From Isoperla grammatica (Eukaryota > Arthropoda > Insecta > Plecoptera > Perlodidae): DNA of 64,000 nt. Location of the stretch: assembly GCA_945910005.1 (NCBI GenBank), contig CAMDTW010000182.1:1-64000 (forward strand), read 5' to 3'. Below, piece by piece: positions 24,537-37,379 of this stretch. Below the pieces are notes generated by a model. That model had not been told where the DNA came from, made no database searches, and was given only the letters and a program-made list of their open reading frames with translations. Both the position numbers and the translations under genes were made by a program. Every line of letters starts with the position of its first letter. Within the stretch, counting starts at the first letter, position 1.

Positions 24537-27500
24537 GAAAATGCATAAATTGAGTTTTTTCGTCGTTTTTGGTTAAAATATGCATAAAAAATAGAAATTG
24601 GCTGATTTCAGTCTATCTACCACAAACTTCCAGTTTTAAGAGGAATCTTGCATACGGCCGGGATTCCTAAGGGTTTCAACCAAAGTTGACAAATCGTTGT
24701 TTAAGAGCGTTTCAGGCTCCAATAAGCACAATTTGTCCATTTCGTCACATTTCGATAACTTCTATAGAAGTTACACCCTCCGTTGAAAAATAAGAATTAT
24801 AGGCTGCATTTTTCAAGAGTATAATGAAAATGCATAAATTGAGTTTTTTCGTCGTTTTTGGTTAAAATATGCATAAAATATAGAAATTGGCTGATTTTAG
24901 TCTATCTACCACAAACTTCCAGTTTTAAGAGGAATCTTGCATACGGCTGGGATTCCTAAGGGTTTCAACCAAATTGCACAAATCGTTGTTTTAGAGCGTT
25001 TCAGGCTCCAATAAGCACAATTTGTCCATTTCGTCACATTTCGATAACTTCTATAGAAGTTACACCCTCCGTCGAAAAATAAGAATTATAGGTTGCATTC
25101 TTCAAGAGTATAATGAAAATGCATTAATTGAGTTTTTTCGTCGTTTTTGGTTAAAATATGCATAAAAAATAGAAATTGGCTGATTTCAGTCTATCTACCA
25201 CAAACTTCCAGTTTTAAGAGGAATCTTGCATACGGCCGGGATTCCTAAGGGTTTCAACCAAAGTTGACAAATCGTTGTTTTAGAGCGTTTCAGGCTCCAA
25301 TAAGCACAATTTGTCCATTTCGTCACATTTCGATAGTTTCTATAGAAGTTACACCCTCCGTCGAAAAATAAGAATTATAGGTTGTATTCTTCAAGAGTAT
25401 AATGAAAATGCATAAATTGAGTTTTTTCGTCGTTTTTGGTTAAAATATGGATAAAATATAGAAATTGGCTGATTTCAGTCTATCTACCACAAACTTCCAG
25501 TTTTAAGAGGAATCTTGCATACAGCTGGGATTCCTAAGTGTTTCAACCAAAGTTGACAAATCGTTGTTTTAGAGCGTTTCATGCTCAAAAAGCACAATTT
25601 GTCCATTTCGTCACATTTCGATTACTTCTATAGAAGTTACACCCTCCGTTGAAAAATAAGAATTATAGGCTGCATTCTTCAAGAGTATAATGAAAATGCA
25701 TAAATTGAGTTTTTTCGTCGTTTTTGGTTAAAATATGCATAAAATATAGAAATTGGCTGATTTTAGTCTATCTACCACAAACTTCGAGTTTTAAGAGGAA
25801 TCTTGCATACAGCTGGGATTCCTAAGTGTTTCAACCAAAGTTGACAAATCGTTGTTTTAGAGCGTTTCAGGCTCCAATAAGCACAATTTGTCCATTTCGT
25901 CACATTTCGATAACTTCTATAGAAGTTACACCCTCCGTCGAAAAATAAGAATTATAGGTTGCATTCTTCAAGAGTATAATGAAAATGCATAAATTGAGTT
26001 TTTTCGTCGTTTTTGGTTAAAATATGCATAAAAAATAGAAATTGCCTGATTTCAGTCTATCTACCACAAACTTCCAGTTTTAAGAGGAATCTTGCATACG
26101 GCCGGGATTCCTAAGGGTTTCAACCAAAGTTGACAAATCGTTGTTTTAGAGCGTTTTAGGCTCCAATAAGCACAATTTGTCCATTTCGTCACATTTCGAT
26201 AACTTCTATAGAAGTTACACCCTCCGTCGAAAAATAAGAATTATAGGTTGCATTCTTCAAGAGTATAATGAAAATGCATAAATTGAGTTTTTTCGTCGTT
26301 TTTGGTTAAAATATGCATAAAAAATAGAAATTGGCTGATTTCAGTCTATCTACCACAAACTTCCAGTTTTAAGAGAAATCTTGCATACGGCCGGGATTCC
26401 TAAGGGTTTCAACCAAAGTTGACAAATCGTTGTTTTAGAGCGTTTCAGGCTCCAATAAGCACAATTTGTCCATTTCGTCACATTTTGATAACTACTTTAG
26501 AAGTTACACCAACCGTTGAAAAATAATAATGTTAGTGTGCATTCTGAAAGAGTATTATGAAAATGCATAAATTGTGTTTTTTGGTCGTTTTTGGTTAAAA
26601 TATGCATAAAATATAGAAATTGGCTGATTTTAGTCTATCTACCACAAACTTCCAGTTTTAAGAGGAATCTTGCATACGGCCGGGAATCCTTAGGGTTTCA
26701 ACCAAAGTTAACAAATCGTTGTTTTAGAGCGTTTAAGGCTCCAATAAGCACAATTTGTCCATTTCGTCACATTTCGATAACTTCTATAGAAGTTACACCC
26801 TCCGTTGAAAAATAAGAATTATAGGCTGCATTCTTCAAGAGTATAATGAAAATGCATAAATTGAGTTTTTTCGTCGTTTTTGGTTTAAATATGCATAAAA
26901 TATAGAAATTGGCTGATTTTAGTCTATCTACCACAAACTTCCAGTTTTAAGAGGAATCTTGCATACGGCTGGGATTCCTAAGGGTTTCAACCAAATTGCA
27001 CAAATCATTGTTTAAGAGCGTTTAAGGCTCCAATAAGCACAATTTGTCCATTTCGTCACATTTCGATAACTTCCATAGAAGTTACACCCTCCGTCGAAAA
27101 ATAAGAATTATAGGTTGCATTCTTCAAGAGTATAATGAAAATGCATAAATTGAGTTTTTTCGTCGTTTTTGGTTAAAATATGCATAAAAAATAGAAATTG
27201 GCTGATTTCAGTCTATCTACCACAAACTTCCAGTTTTAAGAGGAATCTTGCATACGGCCGGGATTCCTAAGGGTTTCAACCAAAGTTGACAAATCGTTGT
27301 TTTAGAGCGTTTCAGGCTCCAATAAGCACAATGGGTCCTTTTCGTCACATTTCGATAACTTCTATAGAAGTTACACCCTCCGTTGAAAAATAAGAATTAT
27401 AGGCTGCATTCTTCAAGAGTATAATGAAAATGCATAAATTGAGTTTTTTCGTCGTTTTTGGTTAAAATATGCATAAAATATAGAAATTGGCTGATTTTAG

Positions 27501-28990
27501 TCTATCTACCACAAACTTCGAGTTTTAAGAGGAATCTTGCATACAGCTGGGATTCCTAAGTGTTTCAACCAAAGTTGACAAATCGTTGTTTTAGAGCGTT
27601 TCAGGCTCCAATAAGCACAATTTGTCCATTTTGTCACATTTCGATATTTTCTATAGAAGTTACACCCTCCGTCGAAAAATAAGAATTATAGGTTGCATTC
27701 TTCAAGAGTATAATGAAAAAGCATAAATTGAGTTTTTTCGTCGTTTTTGGTTAAAATATGCATAAAAAATAGAAATTGGCTGATTTCAGTCTATCTACCA
27801 CAAACTTCCAGTTTTAAGAGGAATCTTGCATACGGCCGGGATTCCTAAGGGTTTCAACCAAAGTTAACAAATCGTTGTTTTAGAGCGTTTAAGGCTCCAA
27901 TAAGCACAATTTGTCCATTTCGTCACATTTCGATAACTTCTATAGAAGTTACACCCTCCGTTGAAAAATAAGAATTATAGGCTGCATTCTTCAAGAGTAT
28001 AATGAAAATGCATAAATTGAGTTTTTTCGTCGTTTTTGGTTTAAATATGCATTAAATATAGAAATTGGCTGATTTTAGTCTATCTACCACAAACTTCCAG
28101 TTTTAAGAGGAATCTTGCATACGGCTGGGATTCCTAAGGGTTTCAACCAAATTGCACAAATCGTTGTTTTAGAGCGTTTCAGGCTCCAATAAGCACAATT
28201 TGTCCATTTCGTCACATTTCGATAACTTCTACAGAAGTTACACCCTCCGTCGAACAATAAGAATTATAGGTTGCATTCTTCAAGAGTATAATGAAAATGC
28301 ATAAATTGAGTTTTTTCGTCGTTTTTGGTTAAAATATGCATAAAAAATAGAAATTGGCTGATTTCAGTCTATCTACCACAAACTTCCAGTTTTAAGAGGA
28401 ATCTTGCATACGGCCGGGATTCCTAAGGGTTTCAACCAAAGTTGAAAAATCGTTGTTTTAGAGCGTTTCAGGCTCCAATTAGCACAATTTGTCCTTTTCG
28501 TCACATTTCGATAACTTCTATAGAAGTTACACCCTCCGTTGAAAAATAAGAATTTTAGGCTGCATTCTTCAAGAGTATAATGAAAATGCATACATTGAGT
28601 TTTTTCGTCGTTTTTGGTTAAAATATGCATAAAATATAGAAATTGGCTGATTTTAGTCTATCTACCACAAACTTCGAGTTTTAAGAGGAATCTTGCATAC
28701 AGCTGGGATTCCTAAGTGTTTCAACTAAAGTTGACAAATCGTTGTTTTAGAGCGTTTCAGGCTCCAATAAGCACAATTTGTCCATTTTGTCACATTTCGA
28801 TATTTTCTATAGAAGTTACACCCTCCGTCGAAAAATAAGAATTATAGGTTGCATTCTTCAAGAGTATAATGAAAATGCATAAATTGAGTTTTTTCGTCGT
28901 TTTTGGTTAAAATATGCATAAAAAATAGAAATTGGCTGATTTCAGTCTATCTACCACAAACTTCCAGTTTTAAGAGGAATCTTGCATACG
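23976..28990 (+). repeat. Block 1, copy b (~17 monomers)
   Basis: Near-identical partner of 1-5015. Its first two units also match 15311-15871, so the start of this block exists three times in the window. It joins directly to 23030-23975, itself a copy of 14365-15310. Chance open frames inside it (26591-26815 plus, 28373-28630 minus) exist only because the block is duplicated and do not look like genes. Confidence 0.9.
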
Positions 28991-29033
28991 GCCGGGATTC
29001 CTAAGGGTTTCAACCAAAGTTGACAAATCGTTG

Positions 29034-30364
29034 TTTAAGAGCGTTTCAGGCTGCAATAAGCACAATTTGTCCATTTCGTCACATTTCGATAACTTCTATA
29101 GAAGTTACACCCTCCGTTGAAAAATAAGAATTATAGGCTGCATTCTTCAAGAGTATAATGAAAATGCATAAATTGAGTTTTTTCGTCGTTTTTGGTTAAA
29201 ATATGCATAAAATATAGAAAGTGGCTGATTTTAGTCTAATTACCACAAACTTCCAGTTTTAAGAGGAATCTTGCATACGGCTGGGATTCCTAAGGTTTTC
29301 AACCAAATTGCACAAATCGTTGTTTTAGAGCGTTTCAGGCTCCAATAAGCACAATTTGTCCATTTCGTCACATTTCGATAACTTCTATAGAAGTTACACC
29401 CTCCGTCGAAAAATAAGAATTATAGGTTGCATTCTTCAAGAGTATAATGAAAATGCATTAATTGAGTTTTTTCGTCGTTTTTGGTTAAAATATGCATAAA
29501 AAATAGAAATTGGCTGATTTCAGTCTATCTACCACAAACTTCCAGTTTTAAGAGGAATCTTGCATACGGCCGGGATTCCTAAGGGTTTCAACCAAAGTTG
29601 ACAAATCGTTGTTTTAGAGCGTTTCAGGCTCCAATAAGCACAATTTGTCCATTTCGTCACATTTCGATAGTTTCTATAGAAGGGACACCCTCCGTCGAAA
29701 AATAAGAATTATAGGTTGCATTCTTCAAGAGTATAATGAAAATGCATAAATTGAGTTTTTTCGTCGTTTTTGGTTAAAATATGGATAAAATATAGAAATT
29801 GGCTGATTTCAGTCTATCTACCACAAACTTCCAGTTTTAAGAGGAATCTTGCATACAGCTGGGATTCCTAAGTGTTTCAACCAAAGTTGACAAATCGTTG
29901 TTTTAGAGCGTTTCATGCTCAAAAAGCACAATTTGTCCATTTCGTCACATTTCGATTACTTCTATAGAAGTAACACCCTCCGTTGAAAAATAAGAAGTAT
30001 AGGCTGCATTCTTCAAGAGTATAATGAAAATGCATAAATTGATTTTTTTCGTCGTTTTTGGTTAAAATATGCATAAAATATAGAAATTGGCTGATTTTAG
30101 TCTATCTACCACAAACTTCGAGTTTTAAGAGGAATCTTGCATACAGCTGGGATTCCTAAGTGTTTCAACCAAAGTTGACAAATCGTTGTTTTAGAGCGTT
30201 TCAGGCTCCAATAAGCACAATTTGTCCATTTCGTCACATTTCGATAACTTCTATAGAAGTTACACCCTCCGTCGAAAAATAAGAATTATAGGTTGCATTC
30301 TTCAAGAGTATAATGAAAATGCATAAATTGAGTTTTTTCGTCGTTTTTGGTTAAAATATGCTTA
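29034..30364 (+). repeat. Block 3 core, additional copy
   Basis: This stretch matches 7370-8700 at an offset of 21664 bp. It shares GTTTAAGAGCG, GCATTAATTG (29455), the GGATAAAATATAG unit with CATGCTCAAAAAGC, and AAGAAGTATAGG (near 29992). Private changes here are AAGGGACACCC near 29681, AAGTAACACCC near 29969 and TTGATTTTTTTCG near 30038. The same series is also visible at about 1026-2310 and 25000-26285. Confidence 0.78.
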
Positions 30365-30689
30365 AAAAATAGAAATTGCCTGATTTCAGTCTATCTACCA
30401 CAAACTTCCAGTTTTAAGAGGAATCTTGCATACGGCTGGGATTCCTAAGGGTTTCAACCAAAGTGGATAAATCGTTGTTTTAGAGCGTTTCAGGCTCCAA
30501 TAAGCACAATTTGTCCATTTCGTCGCATTTCGATAACTACTTTAGAAGTTACACCAACCGTTGAAAAATAATAATGTTAGTGTGCATTCTGAAAGAGTAT
30601 TATGAAAATGCATAAATTGAGTTTTTTCGTCGTTTTTGGTTAAAATATGCATAAAATATAGAAATTGGCTGATTTTAGTCTATCTACCA

Positions 30690-32150
30690 CAAACTTCCAG
30701 TTTTAAGAGGAATCTTGCATACGGCTATGATTCCTAAGGGTTTCACCAAATTGCACAAATCGTTGTTTTAGAGCGTTTCAGGCTCCAATAAGCACAATTT
30801 GTCCATTTCGTCACATTTCGATAACTTCTATAGAAGTTACACCCTCCGTCGAAAAATAAGAATTATAGGTTGCATTCTTCAAGAATATAATAAAAATGCA
30901 TAAATTGAGGTTTTTCGTCGTTTTTGGTTAAAATATGCATAAAAAATAGAAATTGGCTGATTTCAGTCTATCTTCCACAAACTTCCAGTTTTAAGAGGAA
31001 TCTTGCATACGGCCGGGATTCCTAAGGGTTTCAACCAAAGTTGACAAATCGTTGTTTTAGAGCGTTTCAGGCTCCAATAAGCACAATTTGTCCATTTCGT
31101 CACATTTCGATAACTTCTATAGAAGTTACACCCTCCGTCGAAAAATAAGAATTATAGGTTGCATTCTTCAAGAGTATAATGAAAATGGATAAATTGAGTT
31201 TTTTCGTCGTTTTTGGTTAAAATATGCATAAAAAATAGAAATTGGCTGATTTCAGTCTATCTACCACAAACTTCCAGTTTTAGGAGGAATCTTGCATACG
31301 GCTGGGATTCCTAAGGGTTTCAACGAAAGTTGACAAATCGTTGTTTTAGAGCGTTTCAGGCTCCAATAAGCACAATTTGTCCATTTCGTCACATTTCGAT
31401 AACTACTTTAGAAGTTACACCAACCGTTGAAAAATAATAATGTTAGTGTGCATTCTGAAAGAGTATTATGAAAATGCATAAATTGAGTTTTTTGTGTCGT
31501 TTTTGGTTAAAATATGCATAAAATATAGAAATTGGCTGATTTTAGTCTATCTACCACAAACTTCCAGTTTTAAGAGGAATCTTGCATACGGCCGGGATTC
31601 CTAAGGGTTTCAACCAAAGTTGACAAATCGTTGTTTTAGAGCGTTTCAGGCTCTAATAAGCACAATTTGTCCATTTCGTCACATTTCGATAACTTCTATA
31701 GAAGTTACACCCTCCGTCGAAAAATAAGAATTATAGGTTGCATTCTTCAAGAGTATAATGAAAATGCATAAATTGAGTTTTTTCGTCGTTTTTGGTAAAA
31801 ATATGCAAAAAAAATAGAAATTGGCTGATTTCAGTCTATCTACCACAAACTTCCAGTTTTAAGAGGAATCTTGCATACGGCCGGGATTCCTAAGGGTTTC
31901 AACCAAAGTTGACAAATCGTTGTTTTAGAGCGTTTCAGGCTCCAATAAGCACAATTTTCCATTTCGTCACATTTCGATAACTTCTATAGAAGTTACACCC
32001 TCCGTTGAAAAATAAGAATTATAGGCTGCATTCTTCAAGAGTATAATGAAAATGCATAAATTGAGTTTTTTCGTCGTTTTTGGTTAAAATATGCTTAAAA
32101 TATAGAAATTGGCTGATTTTAGTCTATCTACCAGAAACTTCCAGTTTTAA
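30690..32150 (+). repeat. Block 6, copy a (~5 monomers)
   Basis: This stretch matches about 37320-38780 (offset 6631) and, less closely, 45 kb and 53 kb segments. Markers are GGGTTTCACCAAATTG (30741-based offset), TTGAGGTTTTTCG near 30906, AATGGATAAATTG near 31185, CAACGAAAGTTG near 31322, TTTTTTGTGTCG near 31489 and ACCAGAAACTTCC near 32130. Confidence 0.78.
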
Positions 32151-32179
32151 GAGGAATCTTGCATACGGCCGGGATTCCT

Positions 32180-35100
32180 AAGGGTTTCAACCAAAGTTGA
32201 CAAATCGTTGTTTTCGAGCGTTCCAGGCTCCAATAAGCACAATTTGTCCATTTCGTCACATTTCGATAACTTCTATAGAAGTTACACCCTCCGTCGAAAA
32301 ATAAGAATTATAGGTTGCATTCTTCAAGAGTATAATGAAAATGCATAAATTGAGTTTTTTCGTCGTTTTTGGTTCAAATATGCATAAAAAATAGAAATTG
32401 GCTGATTTCAGTCTATCTACCACAAACTTCCAGTTTTAAGAGGAATCTTGCATACGGCCGGGATTCCTAAGGGTTTCAACCAAAGTTGACAAATCGTTGT
32501 TTAAGAGCGTTTCAGGCTCCAATAAGGACAATTTGTCCATTTCGTCACATTTCGATAACTTCTATAGAAGTTACACCCTCCGTTGAAAAATAAGAATTAT
32601 AGGCTGCATTCTTCAAGAGTATAATGAAAATGCATAAATTGAGTTTTTTCGTCGTTTTTGGTTAAAATATGCATAAAAAATAGAAATTGGCTGATTTCAG
32701 TCTATCTACCACAAACTTCCAGTTTTAAGAGGAATCTTGCATACGGCCGGGATTCCTAAGGGTTTCAACCAAAGTTGACAAATCGTTGTTTTAGAGCGTT
32801 TCAGGCTCCAATAAGCACAATTTGTCCATTTCGTCACATTTCGATAGTTTCTATAGAAGTTACACCCTCCGTCGAAAAATAAGAATTATAGGTTCTTCAA
32901 GAGTATAATGAAAATGCGTAAATTGAGTTTTTTCGTCGTTTTTGGTTAAAATATGGATAAAATATAGAAATTGGCTGATTTCAGTCTATCTACCACAAAC
33001 TTCCAGTTTTAAGAGGAATCTTGCATACAGCTGGGATTCCTAAGTGTTTCAACCAAAGTTGACAAATCGTTGTTTTAGAGCGTTTCATGCTCAAAAAGCA
33101 CAATTTGTCCATTTCGTCACATTTCGATTACTTCTATAGAAGTTACACCCTCCGTTGAAAAATAAGAAGTATAGGCTGCATTCTTCAAGAGTATAATGAA
33201 AATGCATAAATTGAGTTTTTTCTTCGTTTTTGGTTAAAATATGCATAAAATATAGGAATTGGCTGATTTTAGTCTATCTACCACAAACTTCGAGTTTTAA
33301 GAGGAATCTTGCATACAGCTGGGATTCCTAAGTGTTTGAACCAAAGTTGACAAATCGTTGTTTTAGAGCGTTTCAGGCTCCAATAAGCACAATTTGTCCA
33401 TTTCACACATTTCGATAACTTCTATAGAAGTTACACCCTCCGTCGAAAAATAAGAATTATAGGTTGCATTCTTCAAGAGTATAATGAAAATGCATAAATT
33501 GAGTTTTTTCGTCGTTTTTGGTTAAAATATGCATAAAAAATAGAAATTGCCTGATTTCAGTCTTGCTACCACAAACTTCCAGTTTTAAGAGGAATCTTGC
33601 ATACGGCCGGGATTCCTAAGGGTTTCAACCAAAGTTGACAAATCGTTGTTTTCGAGCGTTTCAGGCTCCAATAAGCACAATTTGTCCATTTCGTCACATT
33701 TCGATAACTTCTATAGAAGTTACACCCTCCGTCGAAAAATAAGAATTATAGGTTGCATTCTTCAAGAGTATAATGAAAATGCATAAATTGAGTTTTTTCG
33801 TCGTTTTTGGTTAAAATATGCATAAAAAATAGAAATTGGCTGATTTCAGTCTATCTACCACAAACTTCCAGTTTTAAGAGGAATCTTGCATACGGCCGGG
33901 ATTCCTAAGGGTTTCAACCAAAGTTGACAAATCGTTGTTTAAGAGCGTTTCAGGCTCCAATAAGGACAATTTGTCCATTTCGTCACATTTCGATAACTTC
34001 TATAGAAGTTACACCCTCCGTTGAAAAATAAGAATTATAGGCTGCATTCTTCAAGAGTATAATGAAAATGCATAAATTGAGTTTTTTCGTCGTTTTTGGT
34101 TAAAATATGCATAAAATATAGAAATTGGCTGATTTTAGTCTATCTACCACAAACTTCCAGTTTTAAGAGGAATCTTGCATACGGCTGGGATTCCTAAGGG
34201 TTTCAACCAAATTGCACAAATCGTTGTTTTAGAGCGTTTCAGGCTCCAATAAGCACAATTTGTCCATTTCGTCAAATTCGATAACTTCTATAGAAGTTAC
34301 ACCCTCCGTCGAAAAATAAGAATTATAGGTTGCATTCTTCAAGAGTATAATGAAAATGCATTAATTGAGTTTTTTCGTCGTTTTTGGTTAAAATATGCAT
34401 AAAAAATAGAAATTGGCTGATTTCAGTCTATCTACCACAAACTTCCAGTTTTAAGAGGAATCTTGCATACGGCCGGGATTCCTAAGGGTTTCAACCAAAG
34501 TTGACAAATCGTTGTTTTAGAGCGTTTCAGGCTCCAATAAGCACAATTTGTCCATTTCGTCACATTTCGATAGTTTCTATATAAGTTACACCCTCCGTCG
34601 AAAAATAAGAATTATAGGTTCTTCAAGAGTATAATGAAAATGCGTAAATTGAGTTTTTTCGTCGTTTTTGGTTAAAATATGGATAAAATATAGAAATTGG
34701 CTGATTTCAGTCTATCTACCACAAACTTCCAGTTTTAAGAGGAATCTTGCATACAGCTGGGATTCCTAAGTGTTTCAACCAAAGTTGACAAATCGTTGTT
34801 TTAGAGCGTTTCATGCTCAAAAAGCACAATTTGTCCATTTCGTCACATTTCGATTACTTCTATAGAAGTTACACCCTCCGTTGAAAAATAAGAAGTATAG
34901 GCTGCATTCTTCAAGAGTATAATGAAAATGCATAAATTGAGTTTTTTCGTCGTTTTTGGTTAAAATATGCATAAAATATAGGAATTGGCTGATTTTAGTC
35001 TATCTACCACAAACTTCGAGTTTTAAGAGGAATCTTGCATACAGCTGGGATTCCTAAGTGTTTGAACCAAAGTTGACAAATCGTTGTTTTAGAGCGTTTC

Positions 35101-35275
35101 AGGCTCCAATAAGCACAATTTGTCCATTTCACACATTTCGATAACTTCTATAGAAGTTACACCCTCCGTCGAAAAATAAGAATTATAGGTTGCATTCTTC
35201 AAGAGTATAATGAAAATGCATAAATTGAGTTTTTTCGTCGTTTTTGGTTAAAATATGCATAAAAAATAGAAATTG
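32180..35275 (+). repeat. Local imperfect tandem duplication of 5-6 monomers
   Basis: Two markers set the spacing. CAATAAGGACAATTTG occurs near 32521 and 33959, 1438 bp apart (five units less 7 bp). GGTTCTTCAAG occurs at 32891 and 34617, 1726 bp apart (six units less 8 bp). The second copy therefore holds one more unit than the first. Also shared are TCCATTTCACACATTTC (near 33399 and 35125) and AATATAGGAATTGG. Confidence 0.8.
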
Positions 35276-36820
35276 CCTGATTTCAGTCTATCTACCACAA
35301 ACTTCCAGTTTTAAGAGGAATCTTGCATACGGCCGGGATTCCTAAGGGTTTCAACCAAAGTTGACAAATCGTTGTTTTAGAGCGTTTCAGGCTCCAATAA
35401 GCACAATTTGTCCATTTCGTCACATTTCGATAACTTCTATAGAAGGTACACCCTCCGTCGAAAAATAAGAATTATAGGTTGCATTCTTCAAGAGTATAAT
35501 GAAAATGCATAAATTGAGTTTTTTCGTCGTTTTTGGTTAAAATATGCATAAAAAATAGAAATTGGCTGATTTCAGTCTATCTACCACAAACTTCCAGTTT
35601 TAAGAGGAATCTTGCATACGGCCGGGATTTCTAAGGGTTTCAACCAAAGTTGACAAATCGTTGTTTTAGAGCGTTTCAGGCTCCAATAAGCACAATTTGT
35701 CCATTTCGTCACATTTCGATAACTTCTATAGAAGTTACACTCTCTGTTGAAAAATAAGAATTATAGGCTGCATTCTTCAAGAGTATAATGAAAATGCATA
35801 AATTGAGTTTTTTCGTCGTTGTTGGTTAAAATATGCATAAAATATAGAAATTGGCTGATTTCAGTCTATCTACCACAAACTTCCAGTTTTAAGAGGAATC
35901 TTGCATACGGCTGGGATTCCTAAGGGTTTCAACCAAAGTGGACAAATCGTTGTTTTAGAGCGTTTCAGGCTCCAATAAGCACAATTTGTCCATTTCGTCG
36001 CATTTCGATAACTACTTTAGAAGTTACACCAACCGTTGAAAAATAATAATGTTAGTGTGCATTCTGAAAGAGTATTATGAAAATGCATAAATTGAGTTTT
36101 TTCGTCGTTTTTGGTTAAAATATGCATAAAATATAGAAATTGGCTGATTTAAGTCTATCTACCACAAACTTCCAGTTTTAAGAGGAATCTTGCATACGGC
36201 TGGGATTCCTAAGGGTTTCAACCAAAGTTGACAAATCGTTGTTTTAGAGCGTTTCAGGCTCCAATAAGCACAATTTGTCCATTTCGTCACATTTCGATTA
36301 CTTCTATAGAAGTTACACCCTCCGTTGAAAAATAAGAATTATAGGCTGCATTCTTCAAGAGTATATTGAAAATGCATAAATTGAGTTTTTTCGTCGTTTT
36401 TGGTTAAAATATGCATAAAATATAGAAATTGGCTGATTTTAGTCTATCTACCACAAACTTCCAGTTTTAAGAGGAATCTTGCATCGGGCTGGGATTCCTA
36501 AGGGTTTCAACCAAATTGCACAAATCGTTGTTTTAGAGCGTTTCAGGCTCCAATAAGCACAATTTGTCCATTTCGTCACATTTCGATAACTTCTATAGAA
36601 GTTACACCCTCCGTCGAAAAATAAGAATTATAGGTTGCATTCTTCAAGAGTATAATGAAAATGCATAAATTGAGTTTTTTCGTCGTTTTTGGTTAAAATA
36701 TGCATTAAAAATAGAAATTGGCTGATTTCAGTCTATCTACCACAAACTTCCAGTTTTAAGAGGAATCTTGCATACGGCCGGGATTCCTAAGGGTTTCAAC
36801 CAAAGTTGACAAATCGTTGT
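33570..36820 (+). repeat. Block 3, copy b (~11 monomers)
   Basis: Partner of 7000-10258. It includes the short unit with GGTTCTTCAAG near 34617, which lacks GCATT compared with the usual GGTTGCATTCTTC. That deletion also occurs at 32891, showing a more local duplication between 32.2-33.5 kb and 33.6-35.3 kb. The end near 36821 is marked by GTTTAAGAGC here against GTTTTAGAGC in the partner. Confidence 0.8.
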
Positions 36821-37379
36821 TTAAGAGCGTTTAAAGCTCCAATAAGCACAATTTGTCCATTTCGTCACATATCGATTACTTCTATAGAAGTTACACCCTC
36901 CGTTGAAAAATAAGAATTATAGGCTGCATTCTTCAAGAGTATAATAAAAATACATAAATTAAGTTTTTTCGTCGTTTTTGGTTAAAATATGCATAAAATA
37001 TAGAAATTGGCTGATTTAAGTCTATCTACCACAAACTTCCAGTTTTAAGAGGAATCTTGCATACGGTTGGGATTCCTAAGGGTTTCAACCAAATTGCACA
37101 AATCGTTGTTTTAGAGTGTTTCAGGCTCCAATAAGCACAATTTGTCCATTTCGTCACATTTCGATAACTTCTATAGAAGTTACACCCTCCGTCGAAAAAT
37201 AAGAATTATAGGTTGCATTCTTCAAGAGTATAATGTAAATGCATAAATTGAGTTTTTTCGTCGTTTTTGGTTAAAATATGCATAAAATATAGAAATTGGC
37301 TGATTTTAGTCTATCTACCACAAACTTCCAGTTTTAAGAGGAATCTTGCATACGGCTGGGATTCCTCAGGGTTTCACCA

